A DNA stretch of 8,575 nt from Myxococcales bacterium (GCA_018970625.1 JAGWVZ010000128.1:1-8575); one strand, 5' to 3'. Counted from the first letter of the stretch, positions 1 through 6,634 are shown. The notes: generated by a model not told the origin, from the sequence alone. Made by a program: numbers and translations.

Positions 1-55
1 GGGGGCAGTACCCGGCGGTGCTGCGTTGCAGTGCAAGCAGTAACGCCAGCCGGGG

Positions 56-74
56 GCGTCAAAGTGACGCTTTT
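56..74 (+). terminator. Short intrinsic-terminator-like hairpin
   Basis: A perfect 6-bp stem (GCGTCA at 56-61, TGACGC at 65-70) with a 3-nt loop is followed at once by TTTT at 71-74, so it would act on plus-strand transcripts. One forward frame is open from the window edge to a TAA at 41-43, 12 nt before the hairpin. That would fit the last dozen codons of a plus-strand gene lying mostly outside the window, but the piece is too short to call a gene. The stem is short, so this is tentative. Confidence 0.35.
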
Positions 75-141
75 GCTCCTGGGATGCAAGTCAGGGCCAA
101 CCTGGAGCTGGCCGGTGGTCGACACTGCCTGGTCAGTCATC

Positions 142-1122
142 TCAAAAGCCCAGACCCGAACACGCCTGAAGCGGCGGCAGGCAGCGGTCCTCGAAGCAGG
201 CGTTGCACTGCTCTTCGTCGAACTGGCAGGCATCGCCACACTCGAACGCGTAACACAGGATCACCTCGTCAAAGCAGGTGGCGCACGCGCTGGTCAGCCC
301 TTCTTCTTCCATGCAGTCGCCAACACACCGGTCTTCGATGCGCTCGATACAGGGCTCAATGCACGCGTTCAGGGCGTCGTTCGGGTCATTGTCGTTCAAC
401 CACTGCGTATCCTGCGGGTTGGTGCACGCGCCGTCTCCCGGTTGGGGCCGGGGTCCGCACTGCTCTCGACAATCCCGATCCTCGCAGTCCACACGACCAT
501 CCCGGTCGTTGTCGAGGCCATCAAAGCAATCGAACTCCCGGTCCGTAACGACGCACTGATTGGCGCAGTCGACGTCTTCGCAGTCCGTGCTGCCATCGTT
601 GTCGTCGTCGAAGCCGTTAAAGCAGTCAAACTCCTGCGGCTGCGAGCACGCCTCCACACACTGCGTGTCAGCGCAGTCCGTCGCGCCATTCTGGTCGTTA
701 TCGAACCCGTCAAAACAGTCGAACTCGGTGCGCCCAATCACGCACCGCCGCTCGCAATCGGGGTCATCGCAGTCCACAGGCCCGTCCTGATCGTCGTCAA
801 CGCCGTCGGAGCACTGAAACTCAAACTGATTGCACACCCCCAGACAATCCGAATCCAGACAGTCCGCGGCAGCATCACCGTCATTGTCCAGGCCATCGCT
901 GCACTCCGTCTCGCGCGACGCGACCGTGTCCGACACATTCACATCGGCCAACGGCACATCGGGCAGCGTGGTCGCATCACTCGCAACATCCGGCAGCACC
1001 CCGGCGTCCGACTCGTCAACCGGCAGCTCAAGCGCCGTGCGACTACACCCACCCAACGCAAGCACCGACAACAACGGCAACATCAGACGACGACAACGCA
1101 TGCAACGCATCCGGGGCAACAC
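142..1122 (-). CDS. Secreted lipoprotein with five Asp/Cys (calcium-loop-like) repeats and a Cys-rich tail
   Basis: Unnamed protein, 326 aa. Residues 1-26 form a lipoprotein signal: an Arg-rich start, a hydrophobic stretch (LMLPLLSVLAL) and a lipobox LGGC with the acylated Cys at 26. Residues 27-70 are an acidic Ser/Thr/Pro linker. Five repeats follow (about 71-97, 101-127, 133-159, 164-190, 196-222). Each has exactly C-x13-C-x4-C-x3-C, with a DGxDND/DD-x-D/N-G core that resembles the Ca2+ loops of thrombospondin type-3 or dockerin repeats. A Pro-rich break near 224-229 leads to a tail with 14 Cys (233-321), several in CX3C or CX2C pairs. I find no Lys or His in the whole protein. Repeats of this kind are common in myxobacterial and bradymonad surface proteins; the function is unknown. 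The longest frame starts with GTG at 1122; ATG at 1110 (residue 5) is equally or more likely, and neither has a clear Shine-Dalgarno. Export and calcium binding are inferred. Confidence 0.85.
   Translation of the reverse strand: MLPRMRCMRCRRLMLPLLSVLALGGCSRTALELPVDESDAGVLPDVASDATTLPDVPLADVNVSDTVASRETECSDGLDNDGDAAADCLDSDCLGVCNQFEFQCSDGVDDDQDGPVDCDDPDCERRCVIGRTEFDCFDGFDNDQNGATDCADTQCVEACSQPQEFDCFNGFDDDNDGSTDCEDVDCANQCVVTDREFDCFDGLDNDRDGRVDCEDRDCREQCGPRPQPGDGACTNPQDTQWLNDNDPNDALNACIEPCIERIEDRCVGDCMEEEGLTSACATCFDEVILCYAFECGDACQFDEEQCNACFEDRCLPPLQACSGLGF
457..912 (-). repeat. Five tandem 30-32-residue Asp/Cys repeats within the lipoprotein
   Basis: This stretch encodes residues 71-222. The first Cys of each unit is at residue 74, 104, 136, 167 and 199, giving periods of 30, 32, 31 and 32. 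The Cys spacing inside units is invariant, while the connecting residues differ. The array is therefore conserved at protein level rather than being a recent DNA duplication. Confidence 0.85.
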
Positions 1123-1510
1123 ATCAGGGGGTATCTGGAGACGGGTACCGTCCTGACAGGATCAGGGGTGAGAGTCAATTCGCGAGGTGGGCCTGGCAGG
1201 GCGATGGATTTCTCCGGGTGAAGCCCTCGTTCGGAAGGCACCTTGCACGCTGCCAGCTGATAACGGCGCCAACGCAGATGCTGTCGCACGGCATTGCGGC
1301 ATACGCGAACCAGACCTTGCCTTCTCCAGGTCAGCGAAACTCCTCAGGCGGAGTGAACGACCCGCTCCGACAGTGCCATGCACAGCGCCTACCCGGTCGG
1401 CCGCATGCCAACAACTCCCACACAACGAGCAATTTTCTCGCACGGATTGACAAATTGACGGTGAACGCTCATCTGGGCACTGTCAACCACGACTTTCCCG
1501 TGTAATTCAG
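1123..1510. other. Noncoding gap between divergent genes
   Basis: This 388-nt stretch separates the start of the minus-strand lipoprotein gene from the start of the plus-strand ATPase gene, so it must hold promoters for both. The short open frames in it are Arg/Pro-rich, overlap each other in both directions and match nothing I recognise. Two TTGAC hexamers (TTGACA at 1447-1452, TTGACG at 1455-1460) could be -35 boxes for the ATPase gene, but no convincing -10 box lies 16-18 nt downstream of either. No tRNA, integrase or flanking inverted repeat was seen. Confidence 0.6.
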
Positions 1511-2860
1511 ATGCTCATTCGCTTCACGATCGAAAACTGGATGTCGTTTTTGCGACCTGTGACGTTCACGATGGTCGCTACGAAGGAGCGCCAGCACGGC
1601 GAGCGCGTGCCCCGCGTGGGGCGCTACGCTACACGTGTTCTGCCGATCGCCAGCATTTACGGGGGCAACGCATCGGGGAAGAGCAACTTCTTCCGCGCGT
1701 TGAACTTTGCTCGAACCTTCGTCGTGCGCGGGACGCAGCCGGACGCGCGAATCACCGTTGAACCGTTTCGTCTCGATGCACGGGCCACGAATGCTCCCAC
1801 TCGTTTCGAGTTCGAGCTGCTCGCGAACGACACCATCTACGCGTACGCCTTCGCCGTTACCCAGCGGCGAGTGGTTTCCGAACGACTCGTGCAGGTGCTC
1901 AGCACCACCGAGAAAGTGCTCTTCGAGCGCAATGGCGACGACATTACGTTCGACTCAGGCCTGAATTCGGATCGGTTTCTGCACTTTGCGTTTCGAGGTA
2001 CCCGTGCCAATCAGTTGTTTCTGACAAATACAGTGTCCCAGACAGTCGATAATTTCCTGCCGGTTTATAGCTGGTTCAAAGAGACACTTGTGCTCATTGC
2101 GCCTGACATGCGATTTGCCCCCTTCGAAGACTTTATCGACGAGAGTTCACCGCTCTTTGGGGTCATGTGCGAAATGCTCCCAGGTCTCGATACGGGTATT
2201 CGTCGACTCGGTGGCGAAGAGATTCCGTTCGATAGCCTGCCACTCGCCGAGCACATGAAATCCATGCTGCAGGAGTCGGTCGGAGAGGGTGAGACCGTTC
2301 GGCTCACTGGAGGCCCCAATAACGAACGCCTGATTGTTCATCGAGATGGCGGCGTTCTGAAAGCACGAAAGCTCGTGGCCCTGCATGAGCGTCTGGATGG
2401 AACCGAAGTACGCTTCGACCTCGGTCAGGAATCGGACGGATCACAGCGAGTCATCGACCTGCTACCCGCATTTCTGGACATCGCGTCGCACAGAACGCCC
2501 AAAGTCTACATCATCGACGAGCTCGACCGCAGCCTGCACACGTTGCTCACCCGCAATCTGCTGGACTTCTACCTGCGCACCTGCAGCGAAAACACGCGCT
2601 CGCAGCTGCTGATCACAACACACGACCTGCTGTTGATGGATCAGGACATGTTTCGACGCGACGAAATGTGGATCACTGAGCGAGACCAACAGGGCGTGAC
2701 CACGCTGACATCGTTCAGCGAATTCAAAGACGTTCGCTACGACAAGGATATCCGCAAGAGTTACCTTCAGGGGCGACTTGGCGGGGTTCCGACACTGCGA
2801 GTCAGAACGTCGCACGGTCTCCCTACGGAACGCCATGAAACACGAGAGCGACCCGTATAA
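1511..2860 (+). CDS. rloA: RloA/AbiLi-type AAA (ABC-ATPase-like) protein
   Basis: A 449-aa soluble ATPase of the AAA_15/AAA_21 (OLD/RloA-like) class. In this class an ABC-type head domain senses or drives an effector encoded next door. Seen in the sequence: the N-terminal beta strand MLIRFTIENWMSF typical of the family; Walker A GGNASGKS at 51-58; an ABC-signature-like ESDGSQR at 307-313; Walker B VYIIDELD at 332-339 with catalytic E337 and a D-loop R340-H343; and an H-loop H371 in ITTHDLLLMD. The C-terminal YLQGRLGGVP (418-427) is characteristic of RloA-like proteins. Residues about 90-300 form the variable lid between the motifs. The ATG at 1511 fits the family N-terminus exactly, although no Shine-Dalgarno is visible. 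The stop overlaps the next start by one base, so the pair is surely co-translated. The length is normal and all ATPase motifs are intact. The defence role comes from family knowledge (Lactococcus AbiL, Campylobacter rlo genes, related PARIS) and is unproven here. Confidence 0.88.
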   Translation: MLIRFTIENWMSFLRPVTFTMVATKERQHGERVPRVGRYATRVLPIASIYGGNASGKSNFFRALNFARTFVVRGTQPDARITVEPFRLDARATNAPTRFEFELLANDTIYAYAFAVTQRRVVSERLVQVLSTTEKVLFERNGDDITFDSGLNSDRFLHFAFRGTRANQLFLTNTVSQTVDNFLPVYSWFKETLVLIAPDMRFAPFEDFIDESSPLFGVMCEMLPGLDTGIRRLGGEEIPFDSLPLAEHMKSMLQESVGEGETVRLTGGPNNERLIVHRDGGVLKARKLVALHERLDGTEVRFDLGQESDGSQRVIDLLPAFLDIASHRTPKVYIIDELDRSLHTLLTRNLLDFYLRTCSENTRSQLLITTHDLLLMDQDMFRRDEMWITERDQQGVTTLTSFSEFKDVRYDKDIRKSYLQGRLGGVPTLRVRTSHGLPTERHETRERPV

Positions 2861-3459
2861 TGCCAAGACGGTCCTTTCAACGCCCGCTGGGCGAACGACG
2901 GTATCGCAAACAATTCGTGGTCGCGGTCGAAGGAAAGCTGACTGAGCAGCAATACTTCGAACAGCTGCGAGGCTTTACACCTCTCATCCATATCGTGTGC
3001 GTACCTGGAAACGAAAAGAGCGCGCCGGCCTACGTGCTCAAACGCCTGAAAAACTATCTGCGTGACAATCCGCTTCGAGAAACCGACGAGGCGTGGCTGG
3101 TCGTCGACAGAGACGAATGGCCTCCGTCCGAACTGGACAAGCTTCATACATGGACTCGGCGAGATCCGCGATTCGCTTTGGCAGTGAGCAACCCCGCCTT
3201 CGAACTTTGGCTGCTACTTCATTTCCAGAACGCCGGTCCTGCGTCGACACACCAGACCGTCAGACAGCTTCTGAGCAAGCATCTGCCTGGTTACGAAAAA
3301 TCCCTGTCGAAACACCGCATCTCACAGGCGCAAATCCAGTCGGCGCTCCAACGTGCCCGAGCCGTTGACCAGCCTCCTTGCACAACCTGGCCCATGAATG
3401 CAGGGATCACCACGGTCTATCGTCTGGTCGAGCGCGTCCTTGCTGATACGTCACATTGA
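2860..3459 (+). CDS. rloB: RloB/AbiLii-family protein, probable Toprim-like effector
   Basis: A 199-aa protein of the RloB family. Family hallmarks are visible: the N-terminal strand FVVAVEGKLTEQQYFEQL (19-36) with E24 in an EGxxTE-like motif; an acidic WLVVDRDEW (79-87) with D83 and D85; the signature SNPAFELWLLLHF (110-122) with E115 and H121; and a closing TTVYRLVERVL (184-194). The Glu followed by a DxD resembles the metal site of Toprim nucleases. From this I infer that the protein is the effector, probably acting on nucleic acid, held or triggered by the ATPase. The ATG shares one base with the TAA of the upstream gene (TAATG), and only a weak purine stretch (GAGAG, 2844-2848) precedes it, so translation is probably coupled. 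The length is near the family norm. There is no membrane segment. Noncoding DNA follows, so this is the last gene of a two-gene unit. Activity and target cannot be read from sequence. Confidence 0.87.
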   Translation: MPRRSFQRPLGERRYRKQFVVAVEGKLTEQQYFEQLRGFTPLIHIVCVPGNEKSAPAYVLKRLKNYLRDNPLRETDEAWLVVDRDEWPPSELDKLHTWTRRDPRFALAVSNPAFELWLLLHFQNAGPASTHQTVRQLLSKHLPGYEKSLSKHRISQAQIQSALQRARAVDQPPCTTWPMNAGITTVYRLVERVLADTSH

Positions 3460-3577
3460 CGAAGCCGGTAACCGTCGAAATTCTGTCGTGACACAAGGTG
3501 ACACATCCATCCGCTAACCGATGGCATCCACGACAAGCGGCCAAACGCACCTAAACCCCCGTGGTTGCACAAGAAAC

Positions 3578-3599
3578 GGGCCGACACAGTGGTCGGCCC
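3578..3599. terminator. Perfect 8-bp GC-rich hairpin, possible terminator
   Basis: GGGCCGAC (3578-3585) and GTCGGCCC (3592-3599) pair perfectly around a 6-nt loop, 118 nt after the rloB stop. On the plus strand no T-run follows, so if it stops rloAB transcripts it would need Rho or pausing. Read on the minus strand the stem is followed by GTTTCTTG, a poor T-tract, and no minus-strand gene ends here. It could also be a transcript-end stabiliser. Confidence 0.4.
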
Positions 3600-3640
3600 C
3601 GCGCCCCTTGAACGGCGCTGTGCGTGGGTCGTCCAGCACA

Positions 3641-3720
3641 GTCCCGACAACGACACCAACAGCGCCGGCACCACACCCACAACCGCCCGCACCCGCCAAC
3701 GCACCAATCCACCGCCGCCC
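3641..3720 (+). promoter_or_regulatory. C-rich, G-poor tract, candidate Rho-utilisation site
   Basis: By hand count these 80 nt hold about 44 C, 13 G and only 2 T on the plus strand. Excess C over G in untranslated RNA is the known requirement for Rho loading. The tract lies downstream of rloB and before the hydrolase gene, where a Rho-dependent stop would be useful. The function is inferred. Confidence 0.3.
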
Positions 3721-3842
3721 TGCAAAAGAGCCGACGAATCGCAGGACCCAGCTGTTTCGAAACATCCGCCATCCCACTTGCCCCCTGCCGCTACCCTGAG
3801 GCATGTGAATCCTCGCGCTGTTCGTCCCCTCCCTGAGGTACC

Positions 3843-4568
3843 ATGTCCCTGCACGGCACTCGCATTACGTGGCTCGGCCACGCCACGTTGCTCATCACGA
3901 CCCCTAAAGAAAAGACGATTCTGGTAGACCCCTGGCTGGCTGGAAATCCGGCCTGCCCGGCCGAGTACCATGGGGTCAGCCCGGACGCGATCCTGATCAC
4001 GCACGGGCACTTCGACCACATTGGCGACGTGTTCGCGGTCGCCCCGCGTTGCACGGGTCCCATCGTCGGCATCTTCGATCTGACGTCGTGGCTGGGCAGG
4101 AAGGGCGTCGACGAGTCGAAGCTGATCGGCATGAACAAGGGGGGCACCGTTGCGCTCGCCGGTCTGGGGGTGAGGGTCACCATGACCAACGCGCACCACT
4201 CGAGCTCGTACGCCGATGAGAATGGCACGCCGATTTATCTGGGCGAGCCCGCAGGGTTTGTGCTGCGTTTCGACAATGGCGCAACGCTCTATATTGCCGG
4301 CGATACGTGTCTGTTTGGCGATATGGCGCTGATAAAGGAGTTGTGGGCGCCGCAGACGGCCGTGCTGCCGATTGGTGACCACTTCACGATGGATCCGCTG
4401 CAGGCTGCGCACGCCGCACGACTGCTGGGCGTACAAACCATTATTCCCTACCATTACGAGACGTTTGGCCTGCTTACCGGTACGCCGGCGGCGCTGAAGG
4501 CCGAGCTGGCGAAACTGAACGTGGAAGCGGAGGTATTGTCGGGACCGCCGGGTAGCACGTTCGCGTAG
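3843..4568 (+). CDS. Metal-dependent hydrolase, UPF0173 (YtkL-like) metallo-beta-lactamase fold
   Basis: A 241-aa cytoplasmic metallo-beta-lactamase-fold hydrolase without a signal peptide. The metal-binding signature HGHFDH is at 54-59 (H54, H56, D58, H59), with further ligands likely at H118 or H119 (NAHHSSS), D154 (IAGDT) and H204 (IPYHYETF). ITWLGHA near the start and LPIGDHFTMD (175-184) are typical of the UPF0173 group, and the length is right for complete members. These usually bind two zinc or manganese ions; the physiological substrate of the family is not known, so no pathway is assigned. GAGG at 3835-3838 precedes the ATG with a rather tight 4-nt spacer. The gene is separated from rloAB by 383 nt and converges on the carboxylase operon, so it is probably its own transcription unit. 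All catalytic residues appear intact. Confidence 0.9.
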   Translation: MSLHGTRITWLGHATLLITTPKEKTILVDPWLAGNPACPAEYHGVSPDAILITHGHFDHIGDVFAVAPRCTGPIVGIFDLTSWLGRKGVDESKLIGMNKGGTVALAGLGVRVTMTNAHHSSSYADENGTPIYLGEPAGFVLRFDNGATLYIAGDTCLFGDMALIKELWAPQTAVLPIGDHFTMDPLQAAHAARLLGVQTIIPYHYETFGLLTGTPAALKAELAKLNVEAEVLSGPPGSTFA

Positions 4569-4590
4569 GATCTACCCATCGGTCGCCACC

Positions 4591-4659
4591 AGGGCGGCCG
4601 CTACGGTACATACACACAACGGAGCGCGCGATACACAGGGCGGCCACGAGGGCCGCCCT
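4591..4659. repeat. REP-like GC palindrome with a collapsed second copy, between convergent genes
   Basis: AGGGCGGCC (4637-4645) and GGCCGCCCT (4651-4659) form a perfect 9-bp stem with a 5-nt loop, followed by TTACG. A second AGGGCGGCC (4591-4599) continues directly into GCTACG, which looks like the same element with its loop and right arm shortened. The palindrome reaches into the stop codon of the minus-strand carboxylase gene (4659-4661). It could terminate both convergent genes, and its form suggests a dispersed intergenic repeat; only a genome search can show that. Confidence 0.55.
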
Positions 4660-6623
4660 TACGTCTCGATGACGACCAGCACGGCGCCGGTGTCCACCTG
4701 CTGACCGTCGGTGACGTGCACAGCGACAACGGTGCCGGGTTCGCGCGCGAAAATGGTTTGCTCCATTTTCATGGCTTCCATGACCACCATGGGTTGGCCC
4801 GCGACGACGGTATCACCGACCGAGACGCGCACCGCGATGACTTTTCCGGCCATGGGGGCAAGGTATCCGCCGGCAACTTCCTGGCTTCCCGGTTCTGAAA
4901 ACTCGGGAGCACGAGTCAATTCCCACGCGCCGTCCAGCGACGATACCCAACATTGAGCGCCGCTGAATACAACCCGCCAGGATTGTCGAATGCCATCCAT
5001 CTCGAGGTCCCACACAATGCCGGAACGGCTCACGACACGCCCTGAAACGACACGTTCACCGACGCGAAACTCGCGCGACGATGGCAGGGCGGTGCAGCGA
5101 ACAGCGATAGCGGTTTCACCGGTGTTCCAGGTGCTGGTTCGGGTTTCGCGCTCAAACAGGCGAAAACCGGTGCGCGCCACCTTCGGATAAACCGTTGGAA
5201 TGTCGCTGCCCTGCTGCAGCCAGACCAGCTCGGCGGCGACAATCGCTTCGACGGGCGTGGCGGCCGGTGCTGCTGAAAGTTCGGGGTATTCCGTAAGAAA
5301 ATGGGTGTGGATATTGCCGGCGATGTATTGCTCGTGCGCCAGAATACGGAGCAAATACTCGCGGTTGGTGCGCACACCCAGAATGCTGGTGCGGCGAAGC
5401 GCCTGAATCATGCGCAGTCGCGCCTGTTCGCGGTCGGCGCCCATGGTAATAAATTTCGCCAGCATCGGGTCGTAATTCGAGGAGACCTCGGAACAGGTCG
5501 AGAATCCCGTATCGACTCGAAGACCGTCCATTTCGGGAATCGACCAGTCCAGGATCGTGCCCGTCGATGGCAGGAAACCAGCGGCAGGGTCCTCGGCATA
5601 AATACGAATTTCGAGCGCCGCACCACACTGGCCCGCGTTCACGACCGACGCGGCGAGCGGCTCGCCACGAGCCACGCGAATCTGGTGCTCGACCAGATCG
5701 AGGCCGGTGACGCCCTCGGTGACGGGGTGCTCCACCTGCAGGCGCGTGTTCACTTCCAGAAAATAGAAATCACCTGCCGGCGACACAATAAACTCCACCG
5801 TGCCGGCGTTGCGATACCCAATGGCCGAGCCCAGCGCAGCGGCGGCGTTACCCATCTGCGAACGCAGCTCGGGCGTGAGCGCGACCGAAGGCGATTCTTC
5901 CACAATTTTCTGGTAACGCCGCTGAATCGAACACTCACGCTCGAACAGGTGCACAACCTTCCCATGCGCGTCGCCGAAGATCTGAATTTCGACGTGGCGT
6001 GGCGACGTAATGTATTTTTCGAGCAGCACCATGTCATCGCCAAAGGCGGCCATGGCGACCCGCTTTGCGCTGCGCAGGGCGTCAAGAAACGACGCCTCGT
6101 CGTTGGCGATCTGCATGCCTTTGCCGCCGCCGCCAGCCGAGGCCTTGATCAGCACCGGAAACCCGATGCGCCGGGCTTCCTGCAGCAATCGGTCCTCGGA
6201 CTGGTCGTCGTCCTGATAGCCTGGCACCACGGGCACGCCGGCCTGAATGGCCAGCCGCTTGGCGTTCTGTTTGGAGCCCATCGCCCGAATGGCCTCTACC
6301 GGAGGACCAATAAACGTGAGGCCGGCATCGGCGACCGCCTGTGCAAACTCAGCGTTTTCCGAAAGAAACCCGTAACCGGGATGAATGGCATCGGCGCCGG
6401 TTCGTCGCGCCGCGTCCAGAATCTTCGGTATGTTCAAATACGACGACCGACTGTCGGCTGGACCAATATGGACAGCCATATCGCCGGCGGTCACGTGCAT
6501 GGCGTGCACATCGGCGTCGGAGTACACCATCACCGTGTCGATACCCAGACGCCTGCAGGTACGGGCCACGCGGCAGGCAATCTCGCCGCGGTTGGCAATG
6601 AGGATGCGTTGAATAGAAGGCAT
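4659..6623 (-). CDS. Acyl-CoA carboxylase alpha subunit: biotin carboxylase plus biotin carrier (MCC-like)
   Basis: A 654-aa biotin-dependent carboxylase alpha subunit. It uses ATP and bicarbonate to carboxylate its own biotin, then hands the carboxyl to the beta subunit encoded just upstream. The biotin carboxylase part spans about 1-446: ILIANRGEIACRV at 7-19; the Gly-rich ATP loop GGGGKG at 164-169; FLEVNTRLQVEHPVTE at 288-303, with metal-binding E290 and catalytic R294; and IRIYAEDP at 339-346. A linker/BT-like region lies at about 455-575, and the biotinyl domain at 586-654 carries MEAMKM with the acceptor lysine K619. Size and domain order match methylcrotonyl-CoA carboxylase alpha; AccC alone would be about 450 aa. 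The start was set at ATG 6623 because AGGTGA lies 5 nt upstream; an in-frame GTG at 6632 falls inside that Shine-Dalgarno and is unlikely. The exact acyl-CoA substrate is not decided by sequence. Confidence 0.93.
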   Translation of the reverse strand: MPSIQRILIANRGEIACRVARTCRRLGIDTVMVYSDADVHAMHVTAGDMAVHIGPADSRSSYLNIPKILDAARRTGADAIHPGYGFLSENAEFAQAVADAGLTFIGPPVEAIRAMGSKQNAKRLAIQAGVPVVPGYQDDDQSEDRLLQEARRIGFPVLIKASAGGGGKGMQIANDEASFLDALRSAKRVAMAAFGDDMVLLEKYITSPRHVEIQIFGDAHGKVVHLFERECSIQRRYQKIVEESPSVALTPELRSQMGNAAAALGSAIGYRNAGTVEFIVSPAGDFYFLEVNTRLQVEHPVTEGVTGLDLVEHQIRVARGEPLAASVVNAGQCGAALEIRIYAEDPAAGFLPSTGTILDWSIPEMDGLRVDTGFSTCSEVSSNYDPMLAKFITMGADREQARLRMIQALRRTSILGVRTNREYLLRILAHEQYIAGNIHTHFLTEYPELSAAPAATPVEAIVAAELVWLQQGSDIPTVYPKVARTGFRLFERETRTSTWNTGETAIAVRCTALPSSREFRVGERVVSGRVVSRSGIVWDLEMDGIRQSWRVVFSGAQCWVSSLDGAWELTRAPEFSEPGSQEVAGGYLAPMAGKVIAVRVSVGDTVVAGQPMVVMEAMKMEQTIFAREPGTVVAVHVTDGQQVDTGAVLVVIET

Positions 6624-6628
6624 GACAG

Positions 6629-6634
6629 TCACCT
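6629..6634 (-). promoter_or_regulatory. Shine-Dalgarno of the carboxylase alpha gene
   Basis: AGGTGA on the minus strand, 5 nt before the ATG at 6623. It decides the start: the alternative GTG (6632-6630) is part of this motif and has no ribosome site of its own. Confidence 0.75.

Larger units (their letters stand above)
3460..3842. other. Noncoding gap after the rloAB pair
   Basis: This 383-nt stretch lies between two plus-strand genes. It holds a tandem GTGACACA pair (3488-3495, 3498-3505), a perfect hairpin (3578-3599), a C-rich tract (about 3641-3720) and a repeated CCCTGAGG octamer (3794-3801, 3831-3838). Open frames here are Pro/Arg/Thr-rich on plus, or Gly/Cys/Trp-rich on minus. They reflect base composition and show no family features. 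The promoter of the hydrolase gene should lie in its last 100 nt, but I cannot pick one. Confidence 0.6.

Noticed and set aside
457..912. Periodic sequence considered as a CRISPR-like array
   Set aside because: The period of about 90-96 nt is that of codons for the Asp/Cys protein repeats; units vary in sequence and there are no conserved palindromic repeats or spacers.
31..1221. Long plus-strand open frame (396 codons) antisense to the lipoprotein gene
   Set aside because: It is Val/Ala/Arg-rich without any domain, and it mirrors the repeats of the minus-strand gene, which has a lipoprotein signal and perfect Cys periodicity.
1447..1460. Tandem TTGACA/TTGACG as a promoter for the ATPase gene
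   Set aside because: No acceptable -10 box lies 16-18 nt downstream of either; kept only as a remark in the gap entry.
3488..3505. Tandem GTGACACA pair as a start of a repeat array or attachment site
   Set aside because: There are only two short units, no further copies nearby, no integrase and no matching sequence on the other side of rloAB.
3521..3799. Pro/Thr-rich plus-strand open frame in the gap after rloB
   Set aside because: Its composition simply follows the C-rich tract; there is no ribosome site and no recognisable domain.
3417..4454. Minus-strand open frame (345 codons) overlapping rloB, the gap and the hydrolase gene
   Set aside because: It runs through the well-supported hydrolase on the other strand. 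A short hydrophobic segment (AVVGVVPALLVSLSG) within the gap looks like a signal peptide, but no start with a ribosome site or sensible downstream protein goes with it.
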